DNA of 64,000 nucleotides from Hyphomicrobiales bacterium. Its GTDB lineage: Bacteria > Pseudomonadota > Alphaproteobacteria > Rhizobiales > Rhizobiaceae. Location: positions 17,804 through 81,803 of the forward strand of contig UCHV01000011.1 in the NCBI GenBank assembly GCA_900472395.1, given 5' to 3'. Both the position numbers and the translations under genes were made by a program. The notes under the pieces are model-generated. The model searched no databases and was not told where the DNA came from. It was given only the letters and a program-made list of their open reading frames with translations. This document shows positions 1 through 11,565 of the stretch, in pieces (the first letter of the stretch is position 1; every line of letters starts with the position of its first letter).

Positions 1-343
1 CGAGCAGGACGAGAACCGGGAATTCCGGCTTGTCGATCTGGTCGGCCTTGGCATGGGCAAAGGTCATCAGCAGCGCGACGATGGAGCCGAACAACGCGGT
101 TGCCTTCATGAAGCGGGCAAATCCATCCATCAGGAAAGCGCCGTTATAGGCTTCGCCTTCCGGAGCGATGAAGAGGATCCAGACGAGAGCCACCGTCATG
201 ACGGCGATGGTGAGGCCTGTGACCAGCGGCGACGAACGGTCGCCACTGAAGACACCGAGCATCAGGAGCGCCAGGGCGCCGATCGCAAGGATCAGCTCCG
301 GCGTCGAGATTTTCAGGCTAACGAGAAGTAGTTCAGCGGTCAT
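1..343 (-). CDS. nuoN: NADH-quinone oxidoreductase subunit N (partial, N-terminal part only)
   Basis: The reverse strand reads from an ATG at 343 (MTAELLLVSLKISTPELIL...) to the window edge without a stop, so only about 114 N-terminal residues are present. The visible part is hydrophobic with two to three membrane segments, as expected for the start of this antiporter-like proton-pumping subunit of complex I. It lies 18 bp downstream of nuoM on the same strand, the usual last position of a nuo operon. Family assignment rests on position and the hydrophobic N-terminus. Confidence 0.88.
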   Translation of the reverse strand, partial: MTAELLLVSLKISTPELILAIGALALLMLGVFSGDRSSPLVTGLTIAVMTVALVWILFIAPEGEAYNGAFLMDGFARFMKATALFGSIVALLMTFAHAKADQIDKPEFPVLVLL

Positions 344-361
344 GTCCAGTCCCGTCCCGTC

Positions 362-1876
362 TCAGTGTACCACGGCGAGCGCAAGCTTTTGCGCTGCCTG
401 CAGGGCTGCCGAGTAATTGTTGACCAGCGCATCGATCGACGCAGCAGTCACGTCGAATACAGGAGCCGGATAGAAGCCGAAGAAGATGGTGAGAGCGATC
501 AGCGGGTAAAGCAGGATCTTCTCACGCGTCGACAGGTCGAGCATCTGCTTGAGGTTTTCCTTCTCCAGTGCCCCGAAGATGACCCGGCGATAGAGCCACA
601 GAGCGTAGGCGGCGGAGAGGATGACACCGGTGGCGGCAAACAGCGCAACCCAGGTATTGACGCGGAAGACGCCGATCAGGGTCAGGAATTCGCCGATGAA
701 ACCGGACGTGCCCGGCAGGCCGACGTTTGCCATGGTGAAGATCATCATCGCCACGGCGTATTTCGGCATGTTGTTGACGAGGCCGCCGTAAGCGGAGATC
801 TCGCGGGTGTGGAGGCGGTCATAAACGACGCCGACGCAAAGGAAGAGTGCGCCCGAGACGATGCCGTGCGACAGCATCTGGAATACTGCACCCTGCACGC
901 CCTGCGTATTGGCGGCGAAGATACCCATGGTCACGTAGCCCATGTGGGCAACCGACGAATAGGCGATCAGCTTCTTGATGTCGTCCTGCATCATTGCCAC
1001 CAGCGAGGTGTAGATGATGGCGATAACGGACAGCGCGAAAACCATCGGCGCAAAATAGTCGGACGCCAGCGGGAACATCTGCAGGAGGATACGGATCATA
1101 CCGTAACCGCCCAGCTTCAGCATGACGCCGGCCAGGATGACCGAACCTGCGGTCGGCGCCTGAACGTGCGCATCGGGAAGCCAGGTGTGCACCGGCCACA
1201 TCGGCATCTTGACGGCGAAGGCGGCGAAGCAGGCCAGGAAGAGCCATGTCTGCATGCCGGCCGGGAAGCCGTGCTTCAGGAGTTCGACGATATCGGTCGT
1301 GCCGGCGTTCCAGTACATGGCCATGATGGCGAGCATCATGAGAACCGAGCCGAGCAACGTGTAGAGGAAGAGCTTGTAGGAGGCGTAAACGCGATCCTTG
1401 CCGCCCCACACACCGATGATGATGAACATCGGGATCAGGGTCGCTTCGAAGAATACGTAGAACAGAACGATATCGAGCGAGACGAACACGCCGGTCATCG
1501 CCACCTGCAGAAGCAGGAAGGAGATCATGTATTCCTTGATGCGCTTCTCGATCGCTTCCCAGCTTGCCAGCACGCAGAAAGGCATGAGGAAAGTGGTGAG
1601 GATGACGAACAGCATGGAAATGCCGTCGACGCCGAGATGATAGGAAATGCCGGTACCGAGCCACTCATGCTTCTCGACCATCTGGAAGCTGGCGCTCGAA
1701 TTGTCGAAGCCGATCCAGATGAAAAGCGAAACGATGAAGGTGAAGACGGTGGTCGCCAGCGAAATATAAAGGACATTGCGGCGGCCGTTCGCGCCCTCCT
1801 GCCCCGTGAGGAGCAGGAGCACCACGCCGACGAGCGGCAGGAAGGTGACCGTTGAAAGAATGGGCCAATCGGTCAT
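362..1876 (-). CDS. nuoM: NADH-quinone oxidoreductase subunit M
   Basis: This 504-residue polytopic membrane protein is an antiporter-like proton-translocating subunit of complex I. It begins [17 protein letters not shown] and carries the conserved stretch [19 protein letters not shown] with a lysine after it (MLKLGGYG), plus the later HGIVSGALF segment; these are family hallmarks including the membrane-embedded acidic and lysine residues. Its length is normal. The start codon abuts the nuoL stop (the two genes share the base at 1876), showing tight translational coupling in the operon. Confidence 0.97.
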   Translation of the reverse strand: MTDWPILSTVTFLPLVGVVLLLLTGQEGANGRRNVLYISLATTVFTFIVSLFIWIGFDNSSASFQMVEKHEWLGTGISYHLGVDGISMLFVILTTFLMPFCVLASWEAIEKRIKEYMISFLLLQVAMTGVFVSLDIVLFYVFFEATLIPMFIIIGVWGGKDRVYASYKLFLYTLLGSVLMMLAIMAMYWNAGTTDIVELLKHGFPAGMQTWLFLACFAAFAVKMPMWPVHTWLPDAHVQAPTAGSVILAGVMLKLGGYGMIRILLQMFPLASDYFAPMVFALSVIAIIYTSLVAMMQDDIKKLIAYSSVAHMGYVTMGIFAANTQGVQGAVFQMLSHGIVSGALFLCVGVVYDRLHTREISAYGGLVNNMPKYAVAMMIFTMANVGLPGTSGFIGEFLTLIGVFRVNTWVALFAATGVILSAAYALWLYRRVIFGALEKENLKQMLDLSTREKILLYPLIALTIFFGFYPAPVFDVTAASIDALVNNYSAALQAAQKLALAVVH

Positions 1877-3873
1877 CAGAAGGAACTCCCGAGCATCATC
1901 CAGGTGACGAGGGCGGCGATGCCGATCAGCATCGCGAACGCATAGTGATAAAGGTAGCCGGACTGCAGACGCACGACATTGCGCGTGACGTCGACAACAC
2001 GGGCGGCGATGCCGTTCGGGCCGTAAGCGTCGATGACGGCGACGTCACCCTTCTTCCACAGGAAGCGGCCAAGAGCCTTTGCCGAACGGACGAAGAGGAA
2101 GTCGTAGAGTTCGTCGAAATACCACTTGTTGAGCAGGAACTGATAGAGGCCCTGCTGCGAGGCGGCGAGACGCTTCGGGGTTTCCGGCGACTTGATATAG
2201 AAATACCAGGCAGTGACGAAACCGATCAGCATGGCGATGAAGGGGCTGAGAGCAACCCAGGCCGGCACGTGGTGGAACTCGTGCAGGAGATGGTTGTGTT
2301 CAGACGTGAAGAGCGCGCCCTTCCAGAATACTTCGTATTCTTCGCCGTAGAAAAACTCCTTGAAGACGAAACCGGCCACGACCGCACCGATGGCGAGGAG
2401 GTAGAGCGGGATCAGCATCACCTGCGGGCTCTCATGCACATGGTGCATCACTTCGTGGCTCGCACGCGGCTTGCCGAAGAAGGTGAGGAAGATCAGGCGC
2501 CAGGAATAGAAGCTGGTGAACATCGCCGCGATCACCAGAAGGGTAAAGGCGAAACCGGAAGCAGGCGAATGCGATGCGTAGGTTGCTTCGATGATGAAGT
2601 CCTTCGAGAAGAAGCCGGCAAAACCGAACGACGTGAAGGGAATGCCGACGCCGGTGATGGCCAGCGTGCCGAGCATCATCATGGCGAAGGTCACCTTGAT
2701 GTGCGGACGCAGGCCGCCCATGTGGCGCATGTCCTGCTCGCCATCGACGGCATGGATGACCGAGCCGGCGCACAAGAACAGGAGAGCCTTGAAGAAGGCG
2801 TGCGTGAAGAGGTGGAAGACGGCCGCGCCATAAGCGCCGACGCCGAGTGCGACGAACATGTAACCGAGCTGCGAGCAGGTCGAATACGCGATGACGCGCT
2901 TGATGTCGTTCTGCACGAGGCCGACGGTTGCCGCGAAGAAGGCGGTGATGGCACCGATGATGGTGACGACCAGAAGCGCATCATGCGACAGTTCGAAGAT
3001 CGGCGACATGCGGGCGACGAGGAAGACGCCGGCGGTAACCATGGTTGCGGCGTGAATGAGGGCCGAAACCGGGGTCGGGCCTTCCATGGCGTCCGGCAGC
3101 CAGGTGTGCAGCAGGAACTGCGCCGACTTACCCATCGCGCCCATGAAGAGCAGAAGGCAGGTGACGGTGATCGCCGTGCCCTTGGTCAGTTCCATGCCGA
3201 AGAAGTTGGCGACGATCGCGTTGGCGTCGGCGGCACCTTCGTGCGGCAGATAGGTGGCGGCTGTCGCAAAGATGGTTTCGAAGTTGATCGAACCGAACAG
3301 CACGAAGACGCCGCCGATGCCGAGAATGAAGCCGAAGTCACCGACGCGGTTGACGATGAAGGCCTTCATGGCGGCAGCCGATGCGGACGGCTTCTTGAAC
3401 CAGAAACCGATCAGCAGATACGAGGCCAGACCCACGCCTTCCCAGCCGAAGAACATCTGCAGCAGGTTGTCCGACGTGATGAGCATGAGCATCGCGAAGG
3501 TGAACAGCGACAGATAGGCAAAGAAGCGCGGCCGATGCTCGTCGTGGTGCATGTAGCCGATCGAATAGAGATGGACGAGCGTCGAGACCGAGTTGACGAC
3601 GACGAACATGATAGCCGTCAGCGTATCGACCCGGAAGGCCCACTGAACGTCGATGCCGCCGGACTGGATCCAGCGCATGACTTCGACCTTGATCAACTCG
3701 CCTTCGGCATGGCCGAGTGCAACGTTGAAAAAGACCACCCATGACAGTGCTGCCGCCAGGATCATCAGACCGGTGGTGACATATTCCGATGCCTTGGCGC
3801 CGATCTGGCGGCCGAAAAGGCCAGCGATCAGGAAGCCGATCAGGGGAAGGAAGACGATTGCCTTGTAGATCAT
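1876..3873 (-). CDS. nuoL: NADH-quinone oxidoreductase subunit L
   Basis: This 665-residue membrane protein is the distal proton-pumping subunit of complex I, which also contributes the long lateral helix. It starts [18 protein letters not shown] and holds the segments [36 protein letters not shown] and [20 protein letters not shown], all diagnostic of NuoL/ND5. It lies 7 bp downstream of nuoK and overlaps nuoM by one base. Length is within the normal range and no disruption is seen. Confidence 0.97.
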   Translation of the reverse strand: MIYKAIVFLPLIGFLIAGLFGRQIGAKASEYVTTGLMILAAALSWVVFFNVALGHAEGELIKVEVMRWIQSGGIDVQWAFRVDTLTAIMFVVVNSVSTLVHLYSIGYMHHDEHRPRFFAYLSLFTFAMLMLITSDNLLQMFFGWEGVGLASYLLIGFWFKKPSASAAAMKAFIVNRVGDFGFILGIGGVFVLFGSINFETIFATAATYLPHEGAADANAIVANFFGMELTKGTAITVTCLLLFMGAMGKSAQFLLHTWLPDAMEGPTPVSALIHAATMVTAGVFLVARMSPIFELSHDALLVVTIIGAITAFFAATVGLVQNDIKRVIAYSTCSQLGYMFVALGVGAYGAAVFHLFTHAFFKALLFLCAGSVIHAVDGEQDMRHMGGLRPHIKVTFAMMMLGTLAITGVGIPFTSFGFAGFFSKDFIIEATYASHSPASGFAFTLLVIAAMFTSFYSWRLIFLTFFGKPRASHEVMHHVHESPQVMLIPLYLLAIGAVVAGFVFKEFFYGEEYEVFWKGALFTSEHNHLLHEFHHVPAWVALSPFIAMLIGFVTAWYFYIKSPETPKRLAASQQGLYQFLLNKWYFDELYDFLFVRSAKALGRFLWKKGDVAVIDAYGPNGIAARVVDVTRNVVRLQSGYLYHYAFAMLIGIAALVTWMMLGSSF

Positions 3874-3880
3874 GACCCGA

Positions 3881-4189
3881 TCAGCCCTTCATCATATTGA
3901 CGTCTTCGACCGCGATGGAGCCGCGGTTGCGGTAGAAGACCACGAGAATTGCAAGACCGATCGCCGCTTCCGCTGCAGCAACCGTCAGAATGAAGAGGGC
4001 GAACACCTGGCCGGCGATATCGTTGAGGAACGACGAGAACGCCACCATGTTGAGGTTTACCGACAGCAGGATCAACTCGATCGACATCAGGATGATGATG
4101 ACGTTCTTGCGGTTCAGGAAGATACCGAACACGCCGATCGTGAAGAGGATGGCGCTGACCGTCAGGTAATGGGAAAGTCCGATTTCCAT
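3881..4189 (-). CDS. nuoK: NADH-quinone oxidoreductase subunit K
   Basis: This 102-residue membrane subunit (ND4L homologue) has three predicted transmembrane helices. The start chosen is the ATG at 4189 ([19 protein letters not shown]), which gives the standard family length; a longer reading frame would run back into the end of nuoJ with non-family sequence. The conserved membrane glutamates lie in [10 protein letters not shown] and AAEAAIGLA. It is 22 bp downstream of nuoJ. Confidence 0.96.
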   Translation of the reverse strand: MEIGLSHYLTVSAILFTIGVFGIFLNRKNVIIILMSIELILLSVNLNMVAFSSFLNDIAGQVFALFILTVAAAEAAIGLAILVVFYRNRGSIAVEDVNMMKG

Positions 4190-4211
4190 AATTCTATTCC
4201 TTGTCCCGCTC

Positions 4212-4826
4212 TCAGAGGCCCTGGCCCGACTTGACCTTGACGATCTCGACACCGGTTTCCGGCGTACGAGCAACCTGGCGGGCGATATTCTGACGCTTGA
4301 TATTCTGGCGGTGGCGCAGGGTCAGCACGATCGCGCCGATCATGGCGACGAGCAGGATGAGGCCGGCCACCTCGAAGAAGTAGACGTAGTGGGTGTAAAG
4401 CACATCACCGAGAGCGGCCGTGTTCTGGCGCTCAGCGACGGGCGGGATCGGCATGGCGATGGACTTTGCCGCCTGCGGCGAAAGCACCGAACCACCAACC
4501 ACGAGGATGAGCTCTGCGGCGACGATGATGCCGACCAGCGCACCGATCGGCGCATAATGCAGCACACCCGAGCGGAATTCTGCGAAATCGATGTCGAGCA
4601 TCATGACGACGAAGAGGAAAAGAACCGCGACGGCGCCGATGTAAACCACCAGCAGCAGCATCGCCAGGAACTCGGCTCCCGTCAGCAGGAACAGGCCTGC
4701 CGAATTGAAGAAGACGAGGATCAGGAACAGCACCGAGTGTACCGGGTTCCGGGACGCAATGACCATGAACGCCGACGCCACGGCGACAAAGGCGAATAGA
4801 TAGAAAAATACAGCGTGCAGACCCAT
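4212..4826 (-). CDS. nuoJ: NADH-quinone oxidoreductase subunit J
   Basis: This 204-residue membrane subunit (ND6 homologue) begins [19 protein letters not shown] at the ATG at 4826, preceded by a purine-rich GAAGACGAGAAGG stretch. It contains the family segment [21 protein letters not shown], including the conserved helix with a pi-bulge region, then four further hydrophobic stretches. A 161-bp gap separates it from nuoI, the longest gap between consecutive nuo genes outside the embedded extra genes; nothing coding is seen there. Confidence 0.95.
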   Translation of the reverse strand: MGLHAVFFYLFAFVAVASAFMVIASRNPVHSVLFLILVFFNSAGLFLLTGAEFLAMLLLVVYIGAVAVLFLFVVMMLDIDFAEFRSGVLHYAPIGALVGIIVAAELILVVGGSVLSPQAAKSIAMPIPPVAERQNTAALGDVLYTHYVYFFEVAGLILLVAMIGAIVLTLRHRQNIKRQNIARQVARTPETGVEIVKVKSGQGL

Positions 4827-4987
4827 GTTGGTGCCTTCTCGTCTTCCCCGGCAAGGCCTTGTCGAAAGGCCCCTCCCCGTCGGACCTGGCGGCTGATGCC
4901 GTCCAGACATTTGTCATCATCGTTCCCGCCGCCCCATGGCGCCAGGACATTTCAAACTCAGCAGTTTGCCTTCAGCGAAGGACCCTA

Positions 4988-5482
4988 TCAGCGATAAGGT
5001 GCGTCAAGCTGGAGGTTGCGGGCGATTTCGCGTTCCCAGCGGTCGCCGTTGGCGAGCAGCTTGGCCTTGTCGAAGTACAGTTCTTCGCGGGTCTCCGTGG
5101 AGAACTCGAAGTTCGGGCCTTCGACGATGGCGTCGACCGGGCATGCTTCCTGGCAGAAACCGCAATAGATGCACTTCACCATGTCGATGTCGTAACGCAC
5201 CGTGCGGCGGGTGCCGTCATTGCGGCGCGGACCGGCTTCGATGGTGATCGCCTGAGCGGGACAGATGGCTTCACACAGCTTGCAGGCGATGCAGCGTTCT
5301 TCGCCGTTGGGATAACGGCGCAGCGCATGTTCGCCACGGAAGCGCGGAGAGACCGGCCCCTTTTCGAACGGGTAGTTGATCGTCGCCTTCTGGCGGAACC
5401 ACAGATATTTGAACGTCAGCGCAAAAGCGGCGACGAATTCCTTCAGGAACAGCGAACCGACGGCTTGAGAGAGGCCTGCCAT
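4988..5482 (-). CDS. nuoI: NADH-quinone oxidoreductase subunit I, two 4Fe-4S clusters
   Basis: This 164-residue peripheral-arm subunit (TYKY homologue) passes electrons towards the quinone site. Two ferredoxin motifs are complete: C64, C67, C70 and C74 in [12 protein letters not shown], and C104, C107, C110 and C114 in [12 protein letters not shown]. The N-terminal helix (about residues 8-30) fits the usual membrane-associated amphipathic segment. Length is typical of the alphaproteobacterial/mitochondrial form. It lies about 40 bp after nuoH. Confidence 0.97.
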   Translation of the reverse strand: MAGLSQAVGSLFLKEFVAAFALTFKYLWFRQKATINYPFEKGPVSPRFRGEHALRRYPNGEERCIACKLCEAICPAQAITIEAGPRRNDGTRRTVRYDIDMVKCIYCGFCQEACPVDAIVEGPNFEFSTETREELYFDKAKLLANGDRWEREIARNLQLDAPYR

Positions 5483-5522
5483 CTTTATTCTCCAATAGAA
5501 CCGAGCGAGGATCGAGCCATCA

Positions 5523-6569
5523 TCAGCCAGCCCATCCCGTCAGCTTCAGTACGAATGCAACAATCACCAGCATGCCGAGCGAGAGCGGAAGGAAGACCTT
5601 CCAGCCGAGACGCATCAGCTGGTCGTAGCGGTAGCGCGGCACGATGGCCTTGGCCATGGCGAAGCCGAAGAAGACCATGCAGACCTTGATCAGGAACCAG
5701 ACGATGCCCGGGACCCAGTTGATCAGCCAGAAGTCGAACGGCGGCAACCAGCCTCCGAGGAAGAGGATCGTCGTGAGCGCGCAGATCAGCATGATGGCAG
5801 CGTATTCGCTGAGCATCAGCATCATGTACGGCGCCGACGAATACTCGACCATGTAACCGGCGACGAGTTCCGATTCCGCTTCCGGAAGGTCGAAGGGCGG
5901 ACGGTTTGTTTCAGCCAGGCCCGAGATGAAGAACACCACGAACATCGGGAACAGCGACAGCCAGTGCCAGTCGAGGAACGAGTTCGGCAGGCCGATCATC
6001 GTACCAAGTCCGGTCTTCTGTGCGTAAACAATGTCCTGCAGGTTCAGCGAACCGACGCAGAGAAGAACGGTGACGATGACGATGCCGATCGAGACTTCGT
6101 AGGACACCATCTGTGCCGCCGAGCGCAGCGCGCCGAGGAACGGGTATTTCGAGTTCGACGCCCAGCCAGCCATGATGACGCCGTAGACTTCGAGCGAGGA
6201 GATCGCGAAAATGTAGAGGATGCCGACATTGATGTTGGCAACGGCCCAGCCATCGTTAAGCGGCACGACCGCCCAGGTGGCAAGCGCCAGGACCACTGAG
6301 ACCAGCGGCGCGAGCAGGAAGACCACCTTGTTGGCGCCGGCCGGAATGATCGGCTCCTTGAGGATGAACTTCAAAAGGTCGGCGAACGACTGGAACAGGC
6401 CGAACGGACCAACGACGTTGGGGCCGCGGCGCAGCTGGACGTTTGCCCAGACCTTACGGTCGGCAAGCAGGATGAAGGCGATGAAGACCAGAAGGCAAAC
6501 CAGCGTCAGCAGGGAATGCCCTACCATGATGAGGGCCGGCCAGAGATAGGTCGAGAAGAAAGAATCCAT
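5523..6569 (-). CDS. nuoH: NADH-quinone oxidoreductase subunit H
   Basis: This 348-residue membrane subunit (ND1 homologue) forms part of the quinone chamber. The start at 6569 ([17 protein letters not shown]) is preferred over an in-frame start 24 bp upstream, because the latter would overlap the end of nuoG and add residues not typical of the family. Diagnostic segments are [18 protein letters not shown], the acidic loop [20 protein letters not shown], and the C-terminal [13 protein letters not shown]. Ten base pairs separate it from nuoG. Confidence 0.96.
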   Translation of the reverse strand: MDSFFSTYLWPALIMVGHSLLTLVCLLVFIAFILLADRKVWANVQLRRGPNVVGPFGLFQSFADLLKFILKEPIIPAGANKVVFLLAPLVSVVLALATWAVVPLNDGWAVANINVGILYIFAISSLEVYGVIMAGWASNSKYPFLGALRSAAQMVSYEVSIGIVIVTVLLCVGSLNLQDIVYAQKTGLGTMIGLPNSFLDWHWLSLFPMFVVFFISGLAETNRPPFDLPEAESELVAGYMVEYSSAPYMMLMLSEYAAIMLICALTTILFLGGWLPPFDFWLINWVPGIVWFLIKVCMVFFGFAMAKAIVPRYRYDQLMRLGWKVFLPLSLGMLVIVAFVLKLTGWAG

Positions 6570-6579
6570 TGTCCTGCCC

Positions 6580-8661
6580 TTACTCCGCTGCAACCTGGAA
6601 GTTGTTGCGGGCCAATGCCGAGCACTCAGCCATGACGGCAGATGCGCGGGCGATTGGGTTCGTCAAATAGAAGTCCTTGACCGACGATACGAAGGCCGCC
6701 TTGTCGGCGCGACCTGCAACCATCGAAAGCTTGGCCACCTGTTCACCAGTGCCGGCCGAAACTTCGTCGATCTCCGCAAAATGCGGGAATTCGGCGTAGA
6801 GTTTCGCACGCAGCGCAGACAGGCTGTCAAACGGCAGCTTGTGGCCGAGAACGTCCGACAGCGCGCGCAGGATCGCCCAGTCTTCGCGGGCTTCGCCCGG
6901 AGCAAAACCGGCGCGGTTGCCCATCTGGACGCGACCTTCGAGATTGACCCAGGTGCCCGACTTTTCGGTATATGCAGCGGCCGGCAGGATGACGTCGGCG
7001 GTATGAGCGCCGGCATCGCCGTGGCTGCCGATATAAACGGTGAACTTGGCGCCCTTGCCGCCGAATGCCATTTCGTCAGCACCGAGCAGGAAGAGCACGT
7101 CCATCGACTTCAGCATGTCGGAAGCGTTGAGGCCGTTCGCGCCCGGCACGAAGCCGAGATCGAGGCCACCGACGCGCGAGGCTGCGGTGTGGAGAACGCC
7201 AAAACCGTTCCAGTCTTCGGTGACGGCACCAACCGTTGCGGCAAGGCGAGCGGCCAGCGCGAGGATGGCAGCGCCATCAGCGCGGGCGACGGCGCCCGGA
7301 CCGACAATGATCATCGGGTTCTTGGCGGCGGTCAGCTTGTCGATGAAGGCATTGCCGTTTTCGACGAGGTCGGTCAGCGTGTCCGGACCGGCGCCGAGAT
7401 ATTCATAATCCCAACGCATTTCGCCAGCTTCGCCGATCAGGCCGATCGGGAAATTGCCGCGACGGAAGCGCTTGCGGATACGGGCGTTGAGAACGGCGGC
7501 TTCATAACGCGGGTTGGAACCCACGATCAACAAAGCGTCAGCCTTTTCAATGCCTTCGATGGTCGGGTTAAAGATATAGCTTGCGCGGCCAAGCGACGGG
7601 TCGAAGGCCGAACCATCCTGGCGACAATCGATGTTTTCCGAACCGAGCGAAGCGATCAGCGACTTCAGAGCGTACATTTCTTCGACGGACGCGATGTCAC
7701 CGGCGATGGCACCGATCTTGTTGGCAGGTGCTGCGGCAACCGCGCCCTTGATGGCGGCGAATGCTTCACCCCAGGAGGCAGCCTGTAGGCGGCCGTCGCG
7801 GCGCACGTAAGGACGGTCGAGACGCTGGGTCTTGAGGCCATCCCAGATGAAGCGGGTCTTGTCGGAGATCCACTCTTCGTTCACGGCCTCGTTGACACGC
7901 GGCATGATGCGCATGACTTCGCGGCCACGCGTATCGACGCGGATGGCCGAACCGACGGCATCCATCACGTCGATGGATTCGGTCTTGTTCAGTTCCCACG
8001 GACGGGCGGTGAAGGCGAACGGCTTGGAGGTGAGCGCGCCGACCGGGCAAAGGTCAACAACGTTGCCCTGCAGCTCGGAGGTCATGGCCTGCTCGAGATA
8101 GGTGGTGATTTCGGCATCTTCACCGCGACCGATCAGGCCGAGTTCGGAAATGCCGCCAACTTCCGTCGTGAAGCGGACGCAGCGCGTGCAGTGAATGCAG
8201 CGGTTCATCACGGTCTTGACGAGCGGGCCGATATACTTGTCTTCGACGGCGCGCTTGTTTTCGGTATAGCGCGAGCTGTCGATACCAAAGGCCATGGCCT
8301 GGTCCTGCAGGTCGCACTCACCGCCCTGGTCGCAGATCGGGCAATCCAGCGGGTGGTTGATCAGCAGGAATTCCATCACGCCTTCGCGGGCCTTCTTGAC
8401 CATCGGCGTGTTGGTGAAGACTTCCGGAAGCTCGCCGTTCGGGCCGCCACGGATATCGCGCACGCCCATGGCGCAGGAGGCTGCCGGCTTCGGCGGGCCA
8501 CCCTTCACTTCGACCAGACACATGCGGCAGTTGCCGGCGACAGACAGACGTTCGTGGAAACAGAAACGCGGCACTTCGGCACCCGCCTCCTCGCATGCCT
8601 GCAGCAGCGTGAAGTGGTCCGGAACCTCGATTTCCTTGCCGTCAACCTTGAGCTTCGTCAT
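6580..8661 (-). CDS. nuoG: NADH-quinone oxidoreductase subunit G, iron-sulfur/molybdopterin-fold protein
   Basis: This 693-residue peripheral-arm subunit starts [20 protein letters not shown]. The first about 220 residues hold a 2Fe-2S ferredoxin fold ([18 protein letters not shown]), the His-Cys3 region ([18 protein letters not shown]) and a ferredoxin-like segment with [10 protein letters not shown]. The rest is the molybdopterin-oxidoreductase-like fold that lost its cofactor in most complex I. Size and cysteine pattern match the alphaproteobacterial form. It directly follows the small helix-hairpin-helix gene (2-bp gap). Confidence 0.97.
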   Translation of the reverse strand: MTKLKVDGKEIEVPDHFTLLQACEEAGAEVPRFCFHERLSVAGNCRMCLVEVKGGPPKPAASCAMGVRDIRGGPNGELPEVFTNTPMVKKAREGVMEFLLINHPLDCPICDQGGECDLQDQAMAFGIDSSRYTENKRAVEDKYIGPLVKTVMNRCIHCTRCVRFTTEVGGISELGLIGRGEDAEITTYLEQAMTSELQGNVVDLCPVGALTSKPFAFTARPWELNKTESIDVMDAVGSAIRVDTRGREVMRIMPRVNEAVNEEWISDKTRFIWDGLKTQRLDRPYVRRDGRLQAASWGEAFAAIKGAVAAAPANKIGAIAGDIASVEEMYALKSLIASLGSENIDCRQDGSAFDPSLGRASYIFNPTIEGIEKADALLIVGSNPRYEAAVLNARIRKRFRRGNFPIGLIGEAGEMRWDYEYLGAGPDTLTDLVENGNAFIDKLTAAKNPMIIVGPGAVARADGAAILALAARLAATVGAVTEDWNGFGVLHTAASRVGGLDLGFVPGANGLNASDMLKSMDVLFLLGADEMAFGGKGAKFTVYIGSHGDAGAHTADVILPAAAYTEKSGTWVNLEGRVQMGNRAGFAPGEAREDWAILRALSDVLGHKLPFDSLSALRAKLYAEFPHFAEIDEVSAGTGEQVAKLSMVAGRADKAAFVSSVKDFYLTNPIARASAVMAECSALARNNFQVAAE

Positions 8662-8663
8662 CG

Positions 8664-9275
8664 TTACGTCCTGTTTTTCCGTCCGCCGGTCTTGCGGGCT
8701 TGGGTCCCAACCGGTGGCAATTCCTGTGCTGTGCCGGTGGTCAGCGCTTTGGCTTGAGCCACCCAGTCATCGCGCGTCACGCGGCCATCCAGGCCAAGTT
8801 CGGCATCGACGCTGGCAGCCTGCTCAGTGCTCCATCCGGCGATCGCGGCCAAGGTTGTGATACCCAGACCGTTCAGCTTCGTCTCGATCTTCGGGCCGAG
8901 ACCCGAGATCCGTTTCAAATCATCTTTTGCTTCCGGCTGTGCAGCCTTGGCGGTTCTCGTCTTCGCGGCCACTGGCGCCGGTGCTTCAGCCTTGTCGGCT
9001 TCGGGCGCCACAGGCTCGCGGGCCATGTCTTCCAGCGTGCGGTGCAGACGCTGGCTGGCGTCCATGGCGTTCTGCATCATGCCGAACATCGCGCTCGCGA
9101 ACTGAGTCTGCAACTCGATGCCGATCTGCGTCATTGCCGCCATGGCAGCCGCCGGATTGGCCATCATCGGGTTCAGCGTCAGCGAAGCCGGATCGAAACC
9201 AGGCCAGGACGAGCCGAACGCCGGTTTTGCCGTCGATGCCCCCTGCCCCGCGTGTTTCTCCTCCGGTGACGTCAT
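8664..9275 (-). CDS. Helix-hairpin-helix protein embedded in the nuo operon
   Basis: This 203-residue protein is not a core complex I subunit. The ATG at 9275 (MTSPEEKHAGQG) lies 4 bp after the nuoF stop, so it is translated within the operon; upstream in-frame codons run antiparallel through nuoF and are rejected. Residues about 30-90 are Ala/Met-rich and helical, 90-130 are a charged Ala/Pro/Lys linker, and 133-190 form an H3TH-like module (LKRISGLGPKIETKLNGLGI), known from predicted flap-endonuclease-like proteins (COG3743 type). The tail is basic. A role in complex I assembly or as an accessory is only inferred from location. Confidence 0.85.
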   Translation of the reverse strand: MTSPEEKHAGQGASTAKPAFGSSWPGFDPASLTLNPMMANPAAAMAAMTQIGIELQTQFASAMFGMMQNAMDASQRLHRTLEDMAREPVAPEADKAEAPAPVAAKTRTAKAAQPEAKDDLKRISGLGPKIETKLNGLGITTLAAIAGWSTEQAASVDAELGLDGRVTRDDWVAQAKALTTGTAQELPPVGTQARKTGGRKNRT

Positions 9276-9279
9276 CACC

Positions 9280-10584
9280 TTACTCCGCAGCTTCCAGCAC
9301 GGCGCCTTCCGACGTCGAGCGGTATGTATACTGATCGATGCGCGCTTCGATTTCCGGGCGGAAATGGCGGATGAGGCCCTGAACCGGCCAGGCGGCAGCA
9401 TCGCCGAGCGCACAAATCGTGTGCCCTTCAATCTGCTTGGTCACCTGGAACAGCATGTCGATTTCACGCTTCTGGGCATTGCCCTTGACCATGCGCTCAA
9501 GCACGCGCCACATCCAGCCGGTGCCTTCGCGGCACGGCGTGCACTGGCCGCAGCTCTCGTGCTTGAAGAAGGCCGAGATGCGGGCAATCGCCCTGATCAC
9601 GTCCGTCGACTTGTCCATGACGATGGCACCAGCCGTACCGAAGGACGAACCGACGGCGCGCAGGCCATCAAAGTCCATCTGGCAATCGATGATGTCCTTG
9701 GCCGGAACGATCGGGCAGGATGCGCCGCCCGGAATGACCGCCAGCAGATTGTCCCAGCCGCCGCGAATACCGCCGGCATGCTTGTCGACCAGTTCGCGGA
9801 ATGTGATGCCCATTTCCTCTTCGACGGTGCACGGCTTGTTGACGTGACCGGAGATCATGAACAGCTTTGTGCCGACATTGTTCGGGCGACCGAGCGACGA
9901 GAACCAGGTGGCGCCACGACGCAGGATGGTCGGGGCGACGGCGATGGATTCGACGTTGTTGACCGTGGTCGGGCAGCCATAAAGGCCCATGTTGGCCGGG
10001 AACGGCGGCTTGAGGCGCGGCTGGCCCTTCTTGCCTTCGAGGCTTTCGAGCAGCGCTGTCTCTTCGCCGCAGATATAGGCACCTGCGCCGTGATGGACGT
10101 AGATGTCGAAATCCCAGCCGTTCTTGTTGTTCTTGCCGAGCAGACCGGCGTCGTAACATTCGTCGATCGCGGCTTGCAGGGCTTCGCGTTCGCGCATGTA
10201 TTCGCCGCGAACATAGATGTAAGCGGTGTGTGCACCCATGGCGCAACCGGCGATCACGCAGCCTTCGATCAGCGTATGCGGATCGTTGCGCATGATTTCA
10301 CGGTCCTTGCAGGTACCGGGCTCGGATTCGTCGGCATTGACCACGAGGTAATGCGGACGGCCGTCCGATTCCTTCGGCATGAAGGACCATTTGAGGCCTG
10401 TCGGGAAGCCGGCGCCACCACGACCACGAAGGCCGGATGCCTTCATCTCGTTGATGATCCAGTCACGACCATTGTCGATGATCTGCTTGGTGCCATCCCA
10501 ATGGCCACGGCTCATGGCGCCCTTGAGGGATTTGTCCTTGAGGCCGTAAATGTTCGTAAAGATGCGATCCTGATCTTTCAACAT
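9280..10584 (-). CDS. nuoF: NADH-quinone oxidoreductase subunit F, FMN and NADH binding
   Basis: This 434-residue flavoprotein subunit oxidises NADH via FMN and one 4Fe-4S cluster. The ATG at 10584 ([14 protein letters not shown]) is preferred to a GTG two codons upstream that overlaps the nuoE stop. The NADH/FMN glycine-rich loop [10 protein letters not shown] is at residues 54-63, a second glycine-rich stretch is [13 protein letters not shown], and the cluster cysteines lie in [12 protein letters not shown] plus a later cysteine in HTICALGD. Length matches the family. Confidence 0.97.
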   Translation of the reverse strand: MLKDQDRIFTNIYGLKDKSLKGAMSRGHWDGTKQIIDNGRDWIINEMKASGLRGRGGAGFPTGLKWSFMPKESDGRPHYLVVNADESEPGTCKDREIMRNDPHTLIEGCVIAGCAMGAHTAYIYVRGEYMREREALQAAIDECYDAGLLGKNNKNGWDFDIYVHHGAGAYICGEETALLESLEGKKGQPRLKPPFPANMGLYGCPTTVNNVESIAVAPTILRRGATWFSSLGRPNNVGTKLFMISGHVNKPCTVEEEMGITFRELVDKHAGGIRGGWDNLLAVIPGGASCPIVPAKDIIDCQMDFDGLRAVGSSFGTAGAIVMDKSTDVIRAIARISAFFKHESCGQCTPCREGTGWMWRVLERMVKGNAQKREIDMLFQVTKQIEGHTICALGDAAAWPVQGLIRHFRPEIEARIDQYTYRSTSEGAVLEAAE

Positions 10585-10586
10585 GA

Positions 10587-11513
10587 TCACGCCTCCCCTT
10601 CAGGCTTGGCTTTGCGGGTACGCTTCGGCTTGTCTGCACCGGCAACGGCGCCTTCGGCAGCAGGTGCGCCCTCGGCCTTGCTGCCGCGCTTGGCGGCCGG
10701 CTTGGTCGAGGTCGTCGTCGACTCGCCCTTTTCGGCTTCCTTGGCGTTTGCAGCTGCGGCGGCAGGTGCGGTCACCGGGGTCTTCAGCGACTTGTCGGTT
10801 TCCGGCGCGGTATCCTTCGGATGACCGGCATCGGCCGGCGGCACGGAAACGGCTTCGGCAGCCGGTTCCGGCTTCGGATCGAGATTGGTGCGAACCGGCT
10901 TGATATCGTCGAGCAGCGTCAACGGGCCGCCTTCCGGCGCCGACAGGTGACGGTTGATCTGCGGGCCGACCGGCACGTCTGCGCCCTTGCCGGCTTCGAA
11001 TTCATCGATGATCTGCTCGAGGCGCTCCGGCGTCAGGTCCTCATAGGCATCCTTGAAGATGATGACCATGGGAGCGTTGACGCAGGCGCCCTGACATTCG
11101 ACCTCTTCCCAGGACAACGTGCCCTCGGCATTGGTATGGAAGGGATCGTGATGGATCTTGTGCTGACAGACCTTGATCAGCTCATCCGAGCCGCGCAGCA
11201 TGCAAGGGGTGGTGCCGCAGACCTGGATATGGGCGCGGGTGCCGACCGGCTTCAGCTGGAACTGGGTGTAGAAGGTCGCGACTTCCAGCACGCGGATATA
11301 CGGCATGGAGAGCTTTTCGGCGACATATTCGATCGTCGCCTTGGTCACCCAGCCGTCCTGTTCCTGCGCGCGCATCAACAGTGGGATGACAGCCGACTGC
11401 TGACGTCCCTCGGGATACTTCGCAATGGTCGCAGCTTCGAACACGGTGTTTTCCGCGCTGAAGGCAAAGGTTGCAGGCTGAAACTGGTCTTCGGCTAGTC
11501 GACGAACAGACAT
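10587..11513 (-). CDS. nuoE: NADH-quinone oxidoreductase subunit E with a long Ala/Pro/Lys-rich tail
   Basis: This 308-residue protein carries a normal thioredoxin-like 2Fe-2S domain in residues 1 to about 175, with ligands C99, C104, C140 and C144 (CGTTPC and CQGAC). The canonical subunit is about 160-220 residues. Here residues about 180-308 form a low-complexity tail rich in Ala, Pro, Lys, Glu and Thr that ends in a basic patch ([12 protein letters not shown]). The ORF is open and in frame, so the tail is a real extension. It overlaps the GTG alternative start of nuoF and sits 52 bp after nuoD. Confidence 0.95.
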   Translation of the reverse strand: MSVRRLAEDQFQPATFAFSAENTVFEAATIAKYPEGRQQSAVIPLLMRAQEQDGWVTKATIEYVAEKLSMPYIRVLEVATFYTQFQLKPVGTRAHIQVCGTTPCMLRGSDELIKVCQHKIHHDPFHTNAEGTLSWEEVECQGACVNAPMVIIFKDAYEDLTPERLEQIIDEFEAGKGADVPVGPQINRHLSAPEGGPLTLLDDIKPVRTNLDPKPEPAAEAVSVPPADAGHPKDTAPETDKSLKTPVTAPAAAAANAKEAEKGESTTTSTKPAAKRGSKAEGAPAAEGAVAGADKPKRTRKAKPEGEA

Positions 11514-11565
11514 TCTACATCACGTCCTATTCAGAATATTGCAATCATGATCGGGAGCGAACGCA

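Noticed and set aside
365..3744. Long plus-strand frames opposite nuoM and nuoL
   Set aside because: They are acidic, His/Asp/Glu-rich shadows of high-GC genes and have no family similarity.
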